Below, piece by piece: positions 1 to 7,561 of a stretch of 13,113 nucleotides of DNA; the first letter of the stretch is position 1; the number at the start of each line of letters is the position of its first letter. The stretch spans positions 1 through 13,113 of the forward strand of contig DASTRU010000302.1 in assembly GCA_035761045.1 (NCBI GenBank), written 5' to 3'. Position numbers and translations under genes: made by a program. Under the pieces are notes generated by a model, which was given only the letters and a program-made list of their open reading frames with translations, did no database searches and was not told the DNA's origin. The DNA is from DASTRU01 sp035761045 (lineage in GTDB: Bacteria; Pseudomonadota; Gammaproteobacteria; Burkholderiales; Burkholderiaceae_E).

Positions 1-66
1 TCCTGACCGACGACACGAGAAAAAACTTAGGGACTACGACAACAAACTTGGGGGGTAGTTAAGGCA

Positions 67-141
67 TGGTGGGCGATGCAGGGTTCGAACCTGCGACCCC
101 TGCCGTGTGAAGGCAGTGCTCTACCGCTGAGCTAACCGCCC
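67..141 (-). tRNA. tRNA-Val (anticodon CAC)
   Basis: Reading the minus strand gives a full 75-nt cloverleaf. The acceptor stem GGGCGGT pairs with ATCGCCC, with one G-U pair. The D arm contains TTAGCTCAGCGGTAGAGC. The anticodon stem CTGCC/GGCAG encloses the loop TTCACAC, which places CAC at positions 34-36, so it reads GUG valine codons. The T arm carries GGTTCGAACC. The discriminator A is followed by an encoded CCA (67-69). It lies 57 nt beyond the dnaQ stop on the same strand; a tRNA after dnaQ is also seen in E. coli (tRNA-Asp there). A perfect TATAAT lies just upstream, so it probably does not depend on read-through from dnaQ. Confidence 0.96.
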
Positions 142-151
142 AACATCCGCG

Positions 152-157
152 ATTATA
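152..157 (-). promoter_or_regulatory. -10 box of the tRNA-Val promoter
   Basis: The minus strand shows a perfect TATAAT about 10 nt upstream of the first tRNA base, followed by the GC-rich stretch CGCGG. A GC-rich discriminator is typical of stable-RNA promoters under stringent control. No good -35 hexamer is seen 16-18 nt upstream, so the call rests on the -10 box and its position. Confidence 0.5.
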
Positions 158-198
158 TCTGACGCCGAGCGAGGCTTTGGCGATGCGCGGCCAATGAA

Positions 199-906
199 TT
201 AGCTTGCTGCTCCCCAAAGCGCGCCGCTCTTGGACTCCTTCGCAATTGATTCTAGAAGCCGCGAATGTTCGGCAAGCTCATCGAGCGTCGCTCGGATCAC
301 TGGCAAAACGGCGTTCGAAATATCGATTTCGACCGAGGTTTGCGCTGTTTCATTGCTGAGCTCCATCCCAAGACTGCCCTGGCCTCGGGTCATGGCTAAG
401 TAAACCTCGGCAAGCAATTGCGCGTCGAGTAGCGCGCCGTGCAAGGTACGGTGGGCATTGGAAATGCCATACCGGTCGCATAACGCGTCGAGGTTGTGAC
501 GCTTGCCTGGCGAGAGCTGCTTACTGAGCTCCAACGTATCGGTAACGCAAAGGCAGTAGTCGGTGAAACGACCTTTGCTTAACAACGCAAGCTCGGCATT
601 TAGAAAGCCGACGTCAAAACTTGCGTTATGGATGACAACTTCCGAATCGCGCACGAACTCCACCAGCTCGTCCGCGATCTCCACAAACTTCGGCTTGTCA
701 GCGAGAAACTCGTCGGTAATCCCGTGGACTTTCAATGCTTCGGGATCGCTGGATCGTTCGGGATTGATGTAGCGGTGAAAGTGCCGCGAGCTTACTCGTC
801 GATCCAGGATCTCGACGCATCCGACTTCAATGATTCGGTCACCGGTTCGAAAATTAAGACCAGTGGTTTCGGTGTCGAGCACGACGATGCGCGGAGCTTG
901 TGTCAT
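199..906 (-). CDS. dnaQ: DNA polymerase III epsilon subunit (3'-5' proofreading exonuclease)
   Basis: DnaQ removes misincorporated nucleotides as part of the Pol III core, bound to the alpha polymerase subunit and the beta clamp. The 235 residues match the family length (E. coli 243). ExoI is DTETTGL with D11 and E13. ExoII is HNASFDVGF with D98. ExoIII is LHGALLDAQ with H156 and D161. These are the five residues of the DEDDh two-metal site. QTSVEI at 189-194 resembles the E. coli clamp-binding hexapeptide QTSMAF. A variable C-terminal tail, expected to contact alpha, follows. The ATG start puts the catalytic core at the normal distance from the N-terminus. Only a weak Shine-Dalgarno is visible. 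The start is 21 nt after the RND permease stop with no terminator between, so dnaQ probably shares the pump transcript or uses a promoter inside the permease gene. Confidence 0.97.
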   Translation of the reverse strand: MTQAPRIVVLDTETTGLNFRTGDRIIEVGCVEILDRRVSSRHFHRYINPERSSDPEALKVHGITDEFLADKPKFVEIADELVEFVRDSEVVIHNASFDVGFLNAELALLSKGRFTDYCLCVTDTLELSKQLSPGKRHNLDALCDRYGISNAHRTLHGALLDAQLLAEVYLAMTRGQGSLGMELSNETAQTSVEIDISNAVLPVIRATLDELAEHSRLLESIAKESKSGALWGAAS

Positions 907-927
907 GGATTTACTTAGATCAGTGAA

Positions 928-3900
928 TCATGCGTTTGCCGCGACGACTTGACTTGGCGTAACGCGCGCACGATTTGCAAAGGTATAAATGGTGGGAATG
1001 ACGAACAACGTAAGCAGCGTTCCGAAACTCATCCCGCCGACAATCACCCAGCCAATTTGTTGCCGCGTTTCAGCGCCCGCACCTGTCGCCAAGGCAAGCG
1101 GCACGGCACCGAACACCATGGCCAATGTCGTCATTAGGATGGGGCGAAGGCGTAATTCCGATGCCTCCACCACCGCGTCTAACGTTGAACGCCCTTGCTC
1201 TCGCAATTGATTCGCGAATTCGACGATCAAAATTCCGTGCTTAGTAATGAGGCCAACAAGCGTGACTAATCCGATTTGCGAATACACATTGAGCGAGCCA
1301 CCCGCCATCATTAAGGTGCCAAGCGCTCCCGCGGTCGCGAGCGGCACCGTCAACATAATCATGAACGGATCGCGAAAACTCTCGAACTGCGCGGACAACA
1401 CAAGGTAAATAAACGCGAGTGCGAGCACGAATGTCACGGCAAGACTCGAGCTTGAGTCCCGGAACTCGCGCGACTGGCCGTTAAGGTCGGTGGTATAGCC
1501 TGACTTGAGATGTTTATCGGCGACTTGGTCGAGAAACTGCAAGGCTTCGCCTAAGGAATAACCAGGCGCCAAGTTAGCCCGAATCGTTACCGCGCGACGT
1601 TGGCCAAAATGATTGAGTTCGCGCGGCGCAAGCGATTCATCAATACGCACCAAGGAAGACAACGGGATCATTTGATCGTTGCGTCCACGCATAAAGATTG
1701 TATTGATGTCGTCGGGCGAACTACGCTCATCGCGCGCGACTTGCACGATGACGTCGTACTGTTCGCCGTTACGTTTAAAACGCGTGACTTGACGGCCGCC
1801 GAGCATCGTCTCCAACGCACGGCCAATACTTTCGATTTGAATACCCGCATCGGCCGCCTTGTCGCGATCGATGCGCACGCGCAGCTCCGGACGATTAAGA
1901 CGCAAATCGGTATCGGCGGCTTGCAAGCCTGGGTTTTTCGCGATGTCGGCCATCATCGCGTTCACCACCTTTTGAATTTCTTCGTAGGGCTCGGACGAAA
2001 TCACGACGAAGTTGATTGGTTGTTCGCGCGGACCTTGTCCAAGCGACGGCGGCACCACGGGAAATGCCTGCACTCCGGGAATTTGCGTGAACGCGGGCGT
2101 GAGTTTGCGAGCGATATCGGTCACGTGTTGCGACCGCTCACCCCAGGGTAATAAACGCATGAAGGTAATGCCTTGCGTCACCGTGGGATTGCCGGCGACG
2201 ACGAATAAGCGATCGACCTCGGGCAAATTCTTCGCGATGCCTTCGATGCGTTGCGCGTATCGCGCGGTGTAATCGATGGACGCCCCTTCCGGCCCGGTGA
2301 TGATGGCGACGATCGTGCCGCGATCTTCCAACGGCGATAACTCTTTCTTCATCGACACCGCAAGCCACGCACTGCCGGCAAGCGTGGTCACGATAAGGAC
2401 CGCGACGATCCATCTATTGGCAAGTGTCCAAAGCAAGGCGCGCCTGTAGCCGGTGGAAGTGGCGCTCAACACTCGCTCAATCGCGTTATAGACGCGGCCA
2501 TGGCCTGCTTGATGCCGCAACATCAGCGAACACATCATCGGCGTGAGCGTGAGCGCGACGAACCCCGACACCAACACCGATCCCGCAAGCGTTAACGCGA
2601 ATTCGATAAATAAACGCCCGATACGTCCCGGCGCGAAAGCGACGGGAGCGAATACCGCCGCGAGCGTTAACGTCATGGCGACCACCGCGAAACTAATTTC
2701 CTTCATACCGAGGAAGGCGGCTTCCTTACGAGGCATGCCCTCTTCGATATGCCGAAACACGTTTTCCAGCACGACGATGGCATCGTCAACCACCAGACCA
2801 ATCGCCAACACGAGAGCGAGCAAGGTGAGCGTGTTGATCGAAAAACCAAATGCGTACATCAGCGCGAAGGCGCCGATCAACGACACCGGAATCGTGACGA
2901 GCGGAATAATCGCGGCACGCCAACTTCTTAGGAAAAAGAAAATGACGGCGGCGACCAGTAACACGGCTTCGCCGATCGTCTTGTAAACGTTATTGATCGC
3001 CTGCTCGATGAACACCGTTTGATCATTGGCAATGCGCACCTGCATGCCCACAGGCAGATCGCTTTCGATGCGCGGCAGTTCTTTACGTAGTGCGGTGGCG
3101 ATGTCCAGCGGATTAGCGACGGCTTGCTTAATGATGCCCAGGGACACGGCGGGCGTGCCGTTGAAGCGAACAATCGTGCGTTCGTTTTGCGGCGCGACGC
3201 TTACGCTTGCGACATCGCGAATGCGTATGTTGGCGCCGCCGACATTGCGCACGATGACCTCGCCGAATTGCTCCGGCGTTTGTAAATCGGTTTGCGAAAC
3301 GACGTTGAATTCACGCTGTTGGCTCTCGATTCGTCCAGCGGGAATTTCGACGTTTTGACGACGAATCGCATCTTCGACATCGGACGGTGAAAGCCGAAAC
3401 GACGCGAGTCGATCGCGATCGAGATCGATGCGCATCGCATAACGACGCTCACCGAAGATGCGCACATCCGCCACGCCAGGCAGCGTTTGTAATCGAGGTT
3501 TGACGATGCGATTGGCGTAATCGGATATTTCGAGTTGATCGGCGCGATCACTGGTGAAGGCAAGCCAGATGATGGGATTGGCATCGGCCTCCACTTTCGA
3601 AATGATGGGCTCGTCGATGTCGGTGGGTAAACGTCCTCGCACGCGAGCCACGCGGTCGCGCACGTCGGCGGCGGCACCGTCTGGATCGCGCGTTAGTTTG
3701 AAGCGGATGGTGACTTGGCTTTGCTCCGATCGCGAGATGGACGTGATGACGTCCACGCCTTCAATGCCAGCGATCGAATCCTCCAAGGGCTTCGTGACTT
3801 GGCTTTCCATGATCTCGGCCGATGCGCCCGGATAGCGCGTCTCGACGTTCACCACGGGTTCGTCGATACGCGGGTATTCACGCACGGTGAGCCGCGTATA

Positions 3901-3984
3901 CGACACGGCACCCACGAGCAACACGATCAGGGACAACACCGTCGCGAAGACGGGCCGGCGAATGCAAATATCGGACAAGCTCAC
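928..3984 (-). CDS. RND efflux pump inner-membrane permease (AcrB/MexB-type, HAE1 family)
   Basis: A proton-driven exporter permease of 1018 residues, a typical length. TM1 lies near 11-30, a first periplasmic domain follows, and TM2-TM6 span about 335-485. The relay pair D400/D401 is in IGLVVDDAIVVLENV (TM4). A second periplasmic domain is followed by TM8-TM12 (about 848-1003), with the conserved lysine K915 in GLITKHGILIVEFANQ (TM10). These equal D407/D408/K940 of AcrB, so proton coupling looks intact. The start is GTG, preceded by AAGG at 9 nt. Its first 4 nt overlap the stop of the fusion-protein gene (GTGA), which implies translational coupling. Substrates cannot be read from the sequence. 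No outer-membrane channel gene or TetR/MarR-type repressor lies in the window, so a TolC-like protein from elsewhere would be needed. It sits between rnhA and dnaQ, an unusual place. Confidence 0.95.
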   Translation of the reverse strand: MSLSDICIRRPVFATVLSLIVLLVGAVSYTRLTVREYPRIDEPVVNVETRYPGASAEIMESQVTKPLEDSIAGIEGVDVITSISRSEQSQVTIRFKLTRDPDGAAADVRDRVARVRGRLPTDIDEPIISKVEADANPIIWLAFTSDRADQLEISDYANRIVKPRLQTLPGVADVRIFGERRYAMRIDLDRDRLASFRLSPSDVEDAIRRQNVEIPAGRIESQQREFNVVSQTDLQTPEQFGEVIVRNVGGANIRIRDVASVSVAPQNERTIVRFNGTPAVSLGIIKQAVANPLDIATALRKELPRIESDLPVGMQVRIANDQTVFIEQAINNVYKTIGEAVLLVAAVIFFFLRSWRAAIIPLVTIPVSLIGAFALMYAFGFSINTLTLLALVLAIGLVVDDAIVVLENVFRHIEEGMPRKEAAFLGMKEISFAVVAMTLTLAAVFAPVAFAPGRIGRLFIEFALTLAGSVLVSGFVALTLTPMMCSLMLRHQAGHGRVYNAIERVLSATSTGYRRALLWTLANRWIVAVLIVTTLAGSAWLAVSMKKELSPLEDRGTIVAIITGPEGASIDYTARYAQRIEGIAKNLPEVDRLFVVAGNPTVTQGITFMRLLPWGERSQHVTDIARKLTPAFTQIPGVQAFPVVPPSLGQGPREQPINFVVISSEPYEEIQKVVNAMMADIAKNPGLQAADTDLRLNRPELRVRIDRDKAADAGIQIESIGRALETMLGGRQVTRFKRNGEQYDVIVQVARDERSSPDDINTIFMRGRNDQMIPLSSLVRIDESLAPRELNHFGQRRAVTIRANLAPGYSLGEALQFLDQVADKHLKSGYTTDLNGQSREFRDSSSSLAVTFVLALAFIYLVLSAQFESFRDPFMIMLTVPLATAGALGTLMMAGGSLNVYSQIGLVTLVGLITKHGILIVEFANQLREQGRSTLDAVVEASELRLRPILMTTLAMVFGAVPLALATGAGAETRQQIGWVIVGGMSFGTLLTLFVIPTIYTFANRARVTPSQVVAANA

Positions 3985-5156
3985 GATTTTTCGCCTTTGG
4001 TTGTCGTGGCCGCCGGCGCGTTTGGCTCGGCCAAGCGAACGGGCGTGGCATCACCACGCAACTTGATTTGCCCAGCGACCACGACTAAATCATTCGCCTG
4101 CAAACCTTCGCGAATTTCAACGCGGCCGTCGCGTCGTAATCCGGTTTGAACCTGAAGACGCTGCGCGACCAAAGTACCGCTCACATCACTAACGCGATAA
4201 ACAAAGTTCGTGCTTCCCGCGGGCACCAAGGCTTCCTCGGGAATCGTCAACGCATTCGCGCGTTCATCGAACACCAATCGAACACGCGCGAACATACCGG
4301 GACGCAAGGCCGCATCCGCATTATTGATACGACCTCGAACAAGCACGCTACGGCCGTTGGCATCGACTTGGGGATCGATGAGTCCGACGGTTAAATCGAA
4401 CTGCCGACCAGGCAAGGCATCGGTCTCGACGATGAAACGCTGACCGACGCGGACCTGGCCGAGATAACGTTCGGGGATACGAAAGTCGATCTTCACCGTC
4501 GCGGTATCTTCAATCGCGACCATGTCTTGGCCTTCCTTGACGTAATCCCCCACCGCGATTTGACGCACGCCCACCGTGCCATCGAACGGTGCGCGAATCG
4601 CCGACTTCGCCAACCGAGTTTGCGCAAGCAGAACCGCCGATTCTTGAATCTTGAGCGTGGACGCAGCTTGGTCCTTAGCGCTTTCCGACACGAAATTTTG
4701 GCGCGCCAAGTCGGCCGTGCGTTCGTAATTCGATTTGGCAAGCGCGAGTTGCGCTTGTGCCTGCTGCAACTCCGCGCGGGCGATTGAATCGTCCAACTGG
4801 ACCAGCACATCGCCACGCTTAACGCGCTGCCCTTCTCGAAATCCCAAGGCCGCGATACGACCGCTAATTTCAGGGCGCAGCACTACCGATTCATTGGATC
4901 GAACCGCACCCACCGCATTTAAATCGTCCACCAGCGATGTCTTCGTGACGCGCACCGCTTCCACCACTACCGGGCCGCTCGCTGAAACAGCCGCCGATTT
5001 TTCCGCCGGCGCGGCCGCCGTGTTAATGGCTTGCGACCGTACCGCCGGCCCTCGAAAATTGGCTAGCTCCCCCCCATGCCGCCACACGATGCCAGCCGAG
5101 ATGATCGCGACAAGGCCGACGATACAAATCGCCCAAAACTTAGTTTTTTGACTCAT
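3981..5156 (-). CDS. RND efflux periplasmic adaptor (membrane fusion protein, HlyD/AcrA family)
   Basis: The adaptor that links the RND permease to an outer-membrane channel; 391 residues. A signal-anchor helix lies at about 7-25. It has no lipobox at a usable place, so it is more likely anchored by the helix than lipidated. After a Pro/Ala linker come the first lipoyl half (about 88-122, EISGRIAALGFREGQRV), an alpha-helical hairpin rich in Gln/Ala (about 123-183), the second lipoyl half (IRAPFDGTVGVRQIAVGDYV, 188-207), a beta-barrel (about 221-297, with LRPGMFARVRL) and a membrane-proximal domain (about 300-370). A GAGAG ribosome site lies 9 nt before the ATG. The gene starts 27 nt after the rnhA stop and overlaps the permease by 4 nt. 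The sequence does not show which drugs or metabolites the pump moves. Confidence 0.94.
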   Translation of the reverse strand: MSQKTKFWAICIVGLVAIISAGIVWRHGGELANFRGPAVRSQAINTAAAPAEKSAAVSASGPVVVEAVRVTKTSLVDDLNAVGAVRSNESVVLRPEISGRIAALGFREGQRVKRGDVLVQLDDSIARAELQQAQAQLALAKSNYERTADLARQNFVSESAKDQAASTLKIQESAVLLAQTRLAKSAIRAPFDGTVGVRQIAVGDYVKEGQDMVAIEDTATVKIDFRIPERYLGQVRVGQRFIVETDALPGRQFDLTVGLIDPQVDANGRSVLVRGRINNADAALRPGMFARVRLVFDERANALTIPEEALVPAGSTNFVYRVSDVSGTLVAQRLQVQTGLRRDGRVEIREGLQANDLVVVAGQIKLRGDATPVRLAEPNAPAATTTKGEKS

Positions 5157-5183
5157 TAGACTAGGCTCTCGCTACGCAAACAC

Positions 5184-5645
5184 TTACCCAATGCTCTGCA
5201 CTCCCCGGTTCGCGAGTTGGTCGGCGCGTTCGTTGCCCGGATGACCAGCATGGCCTTTTACCCAGTGCCAATCAATGCGATGGGCCGCCGCTGCTTGGTC
5301 GAGTTCACGCCACAGATCGTCGTTTTTCACGGGTTGCTTGGAAGCGGTCATCCAGCCGCGTGCCTTCCATTGCCGCAACCATTCGGTAATGCCTTTGTGA
5401 ACGTATTGCGAGTCGGTGTAGAGCTTGACTGCGCATGGCCGCTTCAACGCTTTAAGAGCTTCGATGACCGCGCGCAGTTCCATTCGGTTATTGGTGGTAA
5501 CACGCTCGCCGCCGAACAGTTCGCGTTCTTGATCGCCATAACGCATTAATACGCCCCACCCACCGGGGCCTGGGTTGCCCTTGCAAGCGCCGTCCGCGTA
5601 AATCTCCACAGCCGCTTCGGCCGTATTTGGTTGTGCTGCCGCCAT
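5184..5645 (-). CDS. rnhA: Ribonuclease HI
   Basis: Cuts the RNA strand of RNA-DNA hybrids, clearing R-loops and primers in the cytoplasm. The 153 residues are close to E. coli RNase HI (155). The catalytic set is complete: D18 in YADGACKGNPGPGG, E56 in NNRMELRAV, D78 in LYTDSQYV, H132 in VKGHAGHPGNERAD and D142 in the same block. All are shifted by 8 from the E. coli numbering because of a slightly longer N-terminus (MAAAQPNT). The basic handle region (KGITEWLRQWKARGW) for hybrid binding is present. The start lies 10 nt after the methyltransferase stop. No clear Shine-Dalgarno is seen, so translation may depend on coupling to the upstream gene. In many relatives the next gene is dnaQ; here two pump genes intervene. 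Confidence 0.97.
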   Translation of the reverse strand: MAAAQPNTAEAAVEIYADGACKGNPGPGGWGVLMRYGDQERELFGGERVTTNNRMELRAVIEALKALKRPCAVKLYTDSQYVHKGITEWLRQWKARGWMTASKQPVKNDDLWRELDQAAAAHRIDWHWVKGHAGHPGNERADQLANRGVQSIG

Positions 5646-5655
5646 AACGTTTTTT

Positions 5656-6549
5656 TCATGCTTCGCACGTCGTGCGATTCGAGGGTTGTTGTAGTGAGGA
5701 TGATGTTTGCGCGTTCGCGCGATCGGTAATGGGGCGTTGCGCCGCGGGAGCGATTACCGCCGCTCGTTGTGGCCGCGCCTTCCAAGTCGGACCAATCAAA
5801 CGCATGCCACGCACGCGCTTGACGGCCGCCAACATATAAACCGCGCCGAGGACTGGCCACCACCGATCGCCGGTGTCTTCCAAAAACGCGGTTTGTTTTA
5901 ACCAACGCTCGGAATGCACGGCCGGCCGGTAACACCCAAAGCGCCCGCCTTCGACTTCAAAACTTAATAGCGTCAACCAATCCTTAAGGTGCGGCACGCT
6001 AATGAACTTCCCTGCACGAGGAAGAAAAGGTTGACCGGCGATACGACTAATGAGTTGTCGGGCGCCCCATAACGAATAAGGGTTAAAACACGTCACGATC
6101 AACTTGCCTTCGGGCACGAGCACACGTTCGGCCTCGCGCAGCAAACGGTGAGGCGCGGGCGAAAGTTCAAGTGCGTGCGGCAATACGAGAAGATCGATGC
6201 TTTGCGTCGCGAAGGGCAGTTCCTCGAACTGCGTAAGCAAGGCGGTGGTACAAGAGGCGTGGGATTCGAGTTCGGCAATCGATTCTCCCGCTCGCAATAT
6301 TTGCGGCATCCGATTCGCGCGTAATGCATCGAGTTGCGGCAACCCAAGCTGTACCGCCGTGAAGCCAAAGATATTCGCGACTCGATCGTCAAACTGCGCT
6401 TGTTCCCAGGCGAGCACGTATCGGCCTGGCGGGGAATCGAGAAACCGAGCAAGCTCTGCGCTGGCGGCAAGGCCCGCGCCCCACGCACTAACGGCGTCGG
6501 GCACATCCAGCTCTTCTTGCTCGGATTCAGAATCTTGGCGTTTCATCAC
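5656..6549 (-). CDS. YafS-like SAM-dependent methyltransferase (class I fold)
   Basis: A 297-residue protein placed by family features and by position between gloB and rnhA, where the YafS-type methyltransferase usually lies. Its substrate is unknown in general. The Methyltransf_11-like core is visible as FEELPFATQSIDLLVLPHAL (about 108-127), then HRLLREAERVLVPEGKLIV and CFNPYSLWGAR. The middle and late strands of the Rossmann fold are therefore present. The region where motif I (the glycine-rich SAM loop) should be, about 52-75, reads VANIFGFTAVQLGLPQL and is poor in glycine. The last 40 or so residues are a low-complexity Pro/Ala/Gln/Ser tail. The start is a tandem ATGATG (6549 or 6546) with no obvious ribosome site. 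It is the first gene of the minus-strand cluster, and its start is 69 nt from divergent gloB. Confidence 0.85.
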   Translation of the reverse strand: MMKRQDSESEQEELDVPDAVSAWGAGLAASAELARFLDSPPGRYVLAWEQAQFDDRVANIFGFTAVQLGLPQLDALRANRMPQILRAGESIAELESHASCTTALLTQFEELPFATQSIDLLVLPHALELSPAPHRLLREAERVLVPEGKLIVTCFNPYSLWGARQLISRIAGQPFLPRAGKFISVPHLKDWLTLLSFEVEGGRFGCYRPAVHSERWLKQTAFLEDTGDRWWPVLGAVYMLAAVKRVRGMRLIGPTWKARPQRAAVIAPAAQRPITDRANAQTSSSLQQPSNRTTCEA

Positions 6550-6618
6550 GGGTCCGCGAATTGCACTAACAAGCCGAACACGATTTTCTCAACCGCGCAT
6601 TGCACGAGAGTACCGCTC

Positions 6619-7419
6619 ATGTTCAACGTCGTGGCGTTGCCAGCTTTCACCGACAACTACCTTTGGCTACTCCACGCGCACTCGCATGCGATCGTGGTGG
6701 ATCCAGGTGATGCGCGCGTTGTGCAAATGGCTCTCGATACGTACGGCCTCGCGCTCGACGCGATTTTACTCACCCATCATCATCCCGATCACACCGGTGG
6801 CGTGGCCGAGTTGGTCGCGCATCATGGTTGCCGCGTTATCGGACCGCGTCGCGAGCTGATCGCGCATATCAACGAATACGTGGCGGAAGGCGACTCGGTC
6901 GAGGTACTCGATGTCCGCTTCACGGTGCTTGAAGTGCCAGGTCATACGCAAGGTCATATTGCCTATTGGTGCGAAGCGGCCGCCCGTTTGTTTTGCGGCG
7001 ATACCCTATTTGGCGCGGGATGCGGACGATTGCTTGGCGGCACGCCGGACCAAATGTGGAAATCGTTACGACGTTTATCCGCGTTGCCCGACGAAACCCA
7101 GGTGTATTGCGCGCATGAATACACCTTAGCCAATTTGCGCTTTGCTCGTGTGGTCGAGCCCGACAACTTAGCGATCGCCAATCGGGAGCAGCACGATGCC
7201 CTACAACGCAAAAACCGCTTACCCACCATACCAACCACCATTGGTCTCGAACGGCAAACCAACCCTTTCATTCGCGCCAACGAACCCTCCGTCATGCAAC
7301 GAAGCGCGTCGATGGCGTCGGTCGAGTCGATTGCTCGGGAATTGGCGGCGTGGAGTCCAATTTCGCCCGAAGCTCGCAGTTTTGCCGTGCTGCGTGCCTG
7401 GAAAAACGTTTTTCGTTAA
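6619..7419 (+). CDS. gloB: Hydroxyacylglutathione hydrolase (glyoxalase II)
   Basis: Hydrolyses S-lactoylglutathione to lactate and glutathione, the second step of methylglyoxal detoxification. The 266 residues are slightly longer than usual (about 250-260). The metallo-beta-lactamase signature LTHHHPDHTGG supplies H53, H55, D57 and H58. The remaining metal ligands are H109 (VPGHTQGH), D128 (LFCGDTLFGAGCGRLLGG) and H166 (VYCAHEYTLANLRFA). The C-terminal ERQTNPFIRA is the glutathione-contacting tail found in true GloB proteins. The reading frame is open far upstream, but the ATG at 6619 is chosen because MFNVVALPAFTDNYLWLL is the family N-terminus and GAGAG lies 8 nt before it. It diverges from the methyltransferase and precedes mltD, as in many relatives. 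Confidence 0.96.
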   Translation: MFNVVALPAFTDNYLWLLHAHSHAIVVDPGDARVVQMALDTYGLALDAILLTHHHPDHTGGVAELVAHHGCRVIGPRRELIAHINEYVAEGDSVEVLDVRFTVLEVPGHTQGHIAYWCEAAARLFCGDTLFGAGCGRLLGGTPDQMWKSLRRLSALPDETQVYCAHEYTLANLRFARVVEPDNLAIANREQHDALQRKNRLPTIPTTIGLERQTNPFIRANEPSVMQRSASMASVESIARELAAWSPISPEARSFAVLRAWKNVFR

Positions 7420-7439
7420 TTCTTTCAAAAGCTTTTCGC

Positions 7440-7454
7440 CATATGCGACATATG
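7440..7454. promoter_or_regulatory. CATATG-CGA-CATATG dyad upstream of mltD
   Basis: Two CATATG hexamers separated by 3 nt form a 15-nt perfect inverted repeat in the gloB-mltD gap, about 108 nt before the mltD ATG. The arrangement resembles an operator half-site pair, but no regulator is implied by the sequence. The rest of the 142-nt gap includes a TTGACA (7489-7494) with no matching -10 box at normal spacing. Confidence 0.25.
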
Positions 7455-7561
7455 TCCGGCAGCGCGAAATGCGTTTGTTAGACTGGCTTTGACATTCCCT
7501 TGATCACAGCAAGCCCATTCCGACTTTCGGATCGCGACGCTTGCGCCTACTCGTACTCACG

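Noticed and set aside
1600..2151. 183-residue plus-strand open frame inside the RND permease
   Set aside because: It is antisense to a conserved gene, rich in His/Arg and without recognisable motifs; it is a shadow of the permease coding frame.
3411..3426. Three GATC sites with a 6-nt period
   Set aside because: The run is explained by alternating Asp and Arg codons in the LDRDRL segment of the permease; no regulatory role is needed.
6334..6618. Upstream in-frame extension of gloB by 95 residues
   Set aside because: It lies over the start of the well-supported methyltransferase gene on the other strand. The family N-terminus and a ribosome site mark 6619 as the start.
6550..6618. Divergent promoters between the methyltransferase gene and gloB
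   Set aside because: Promoters must be near here, but no -35/-10 pair on either strand is good enough to place; TTGAGA with TTAGTG on the minus strand is too weak.
7482..7502. Possible sigma-54 promoter before mltD (TGGC followed by TTGA)
   Set aside because: The spacing and bases do not fit the -24/-12 consensus; position -12 reads TTCC rather than TTGC.
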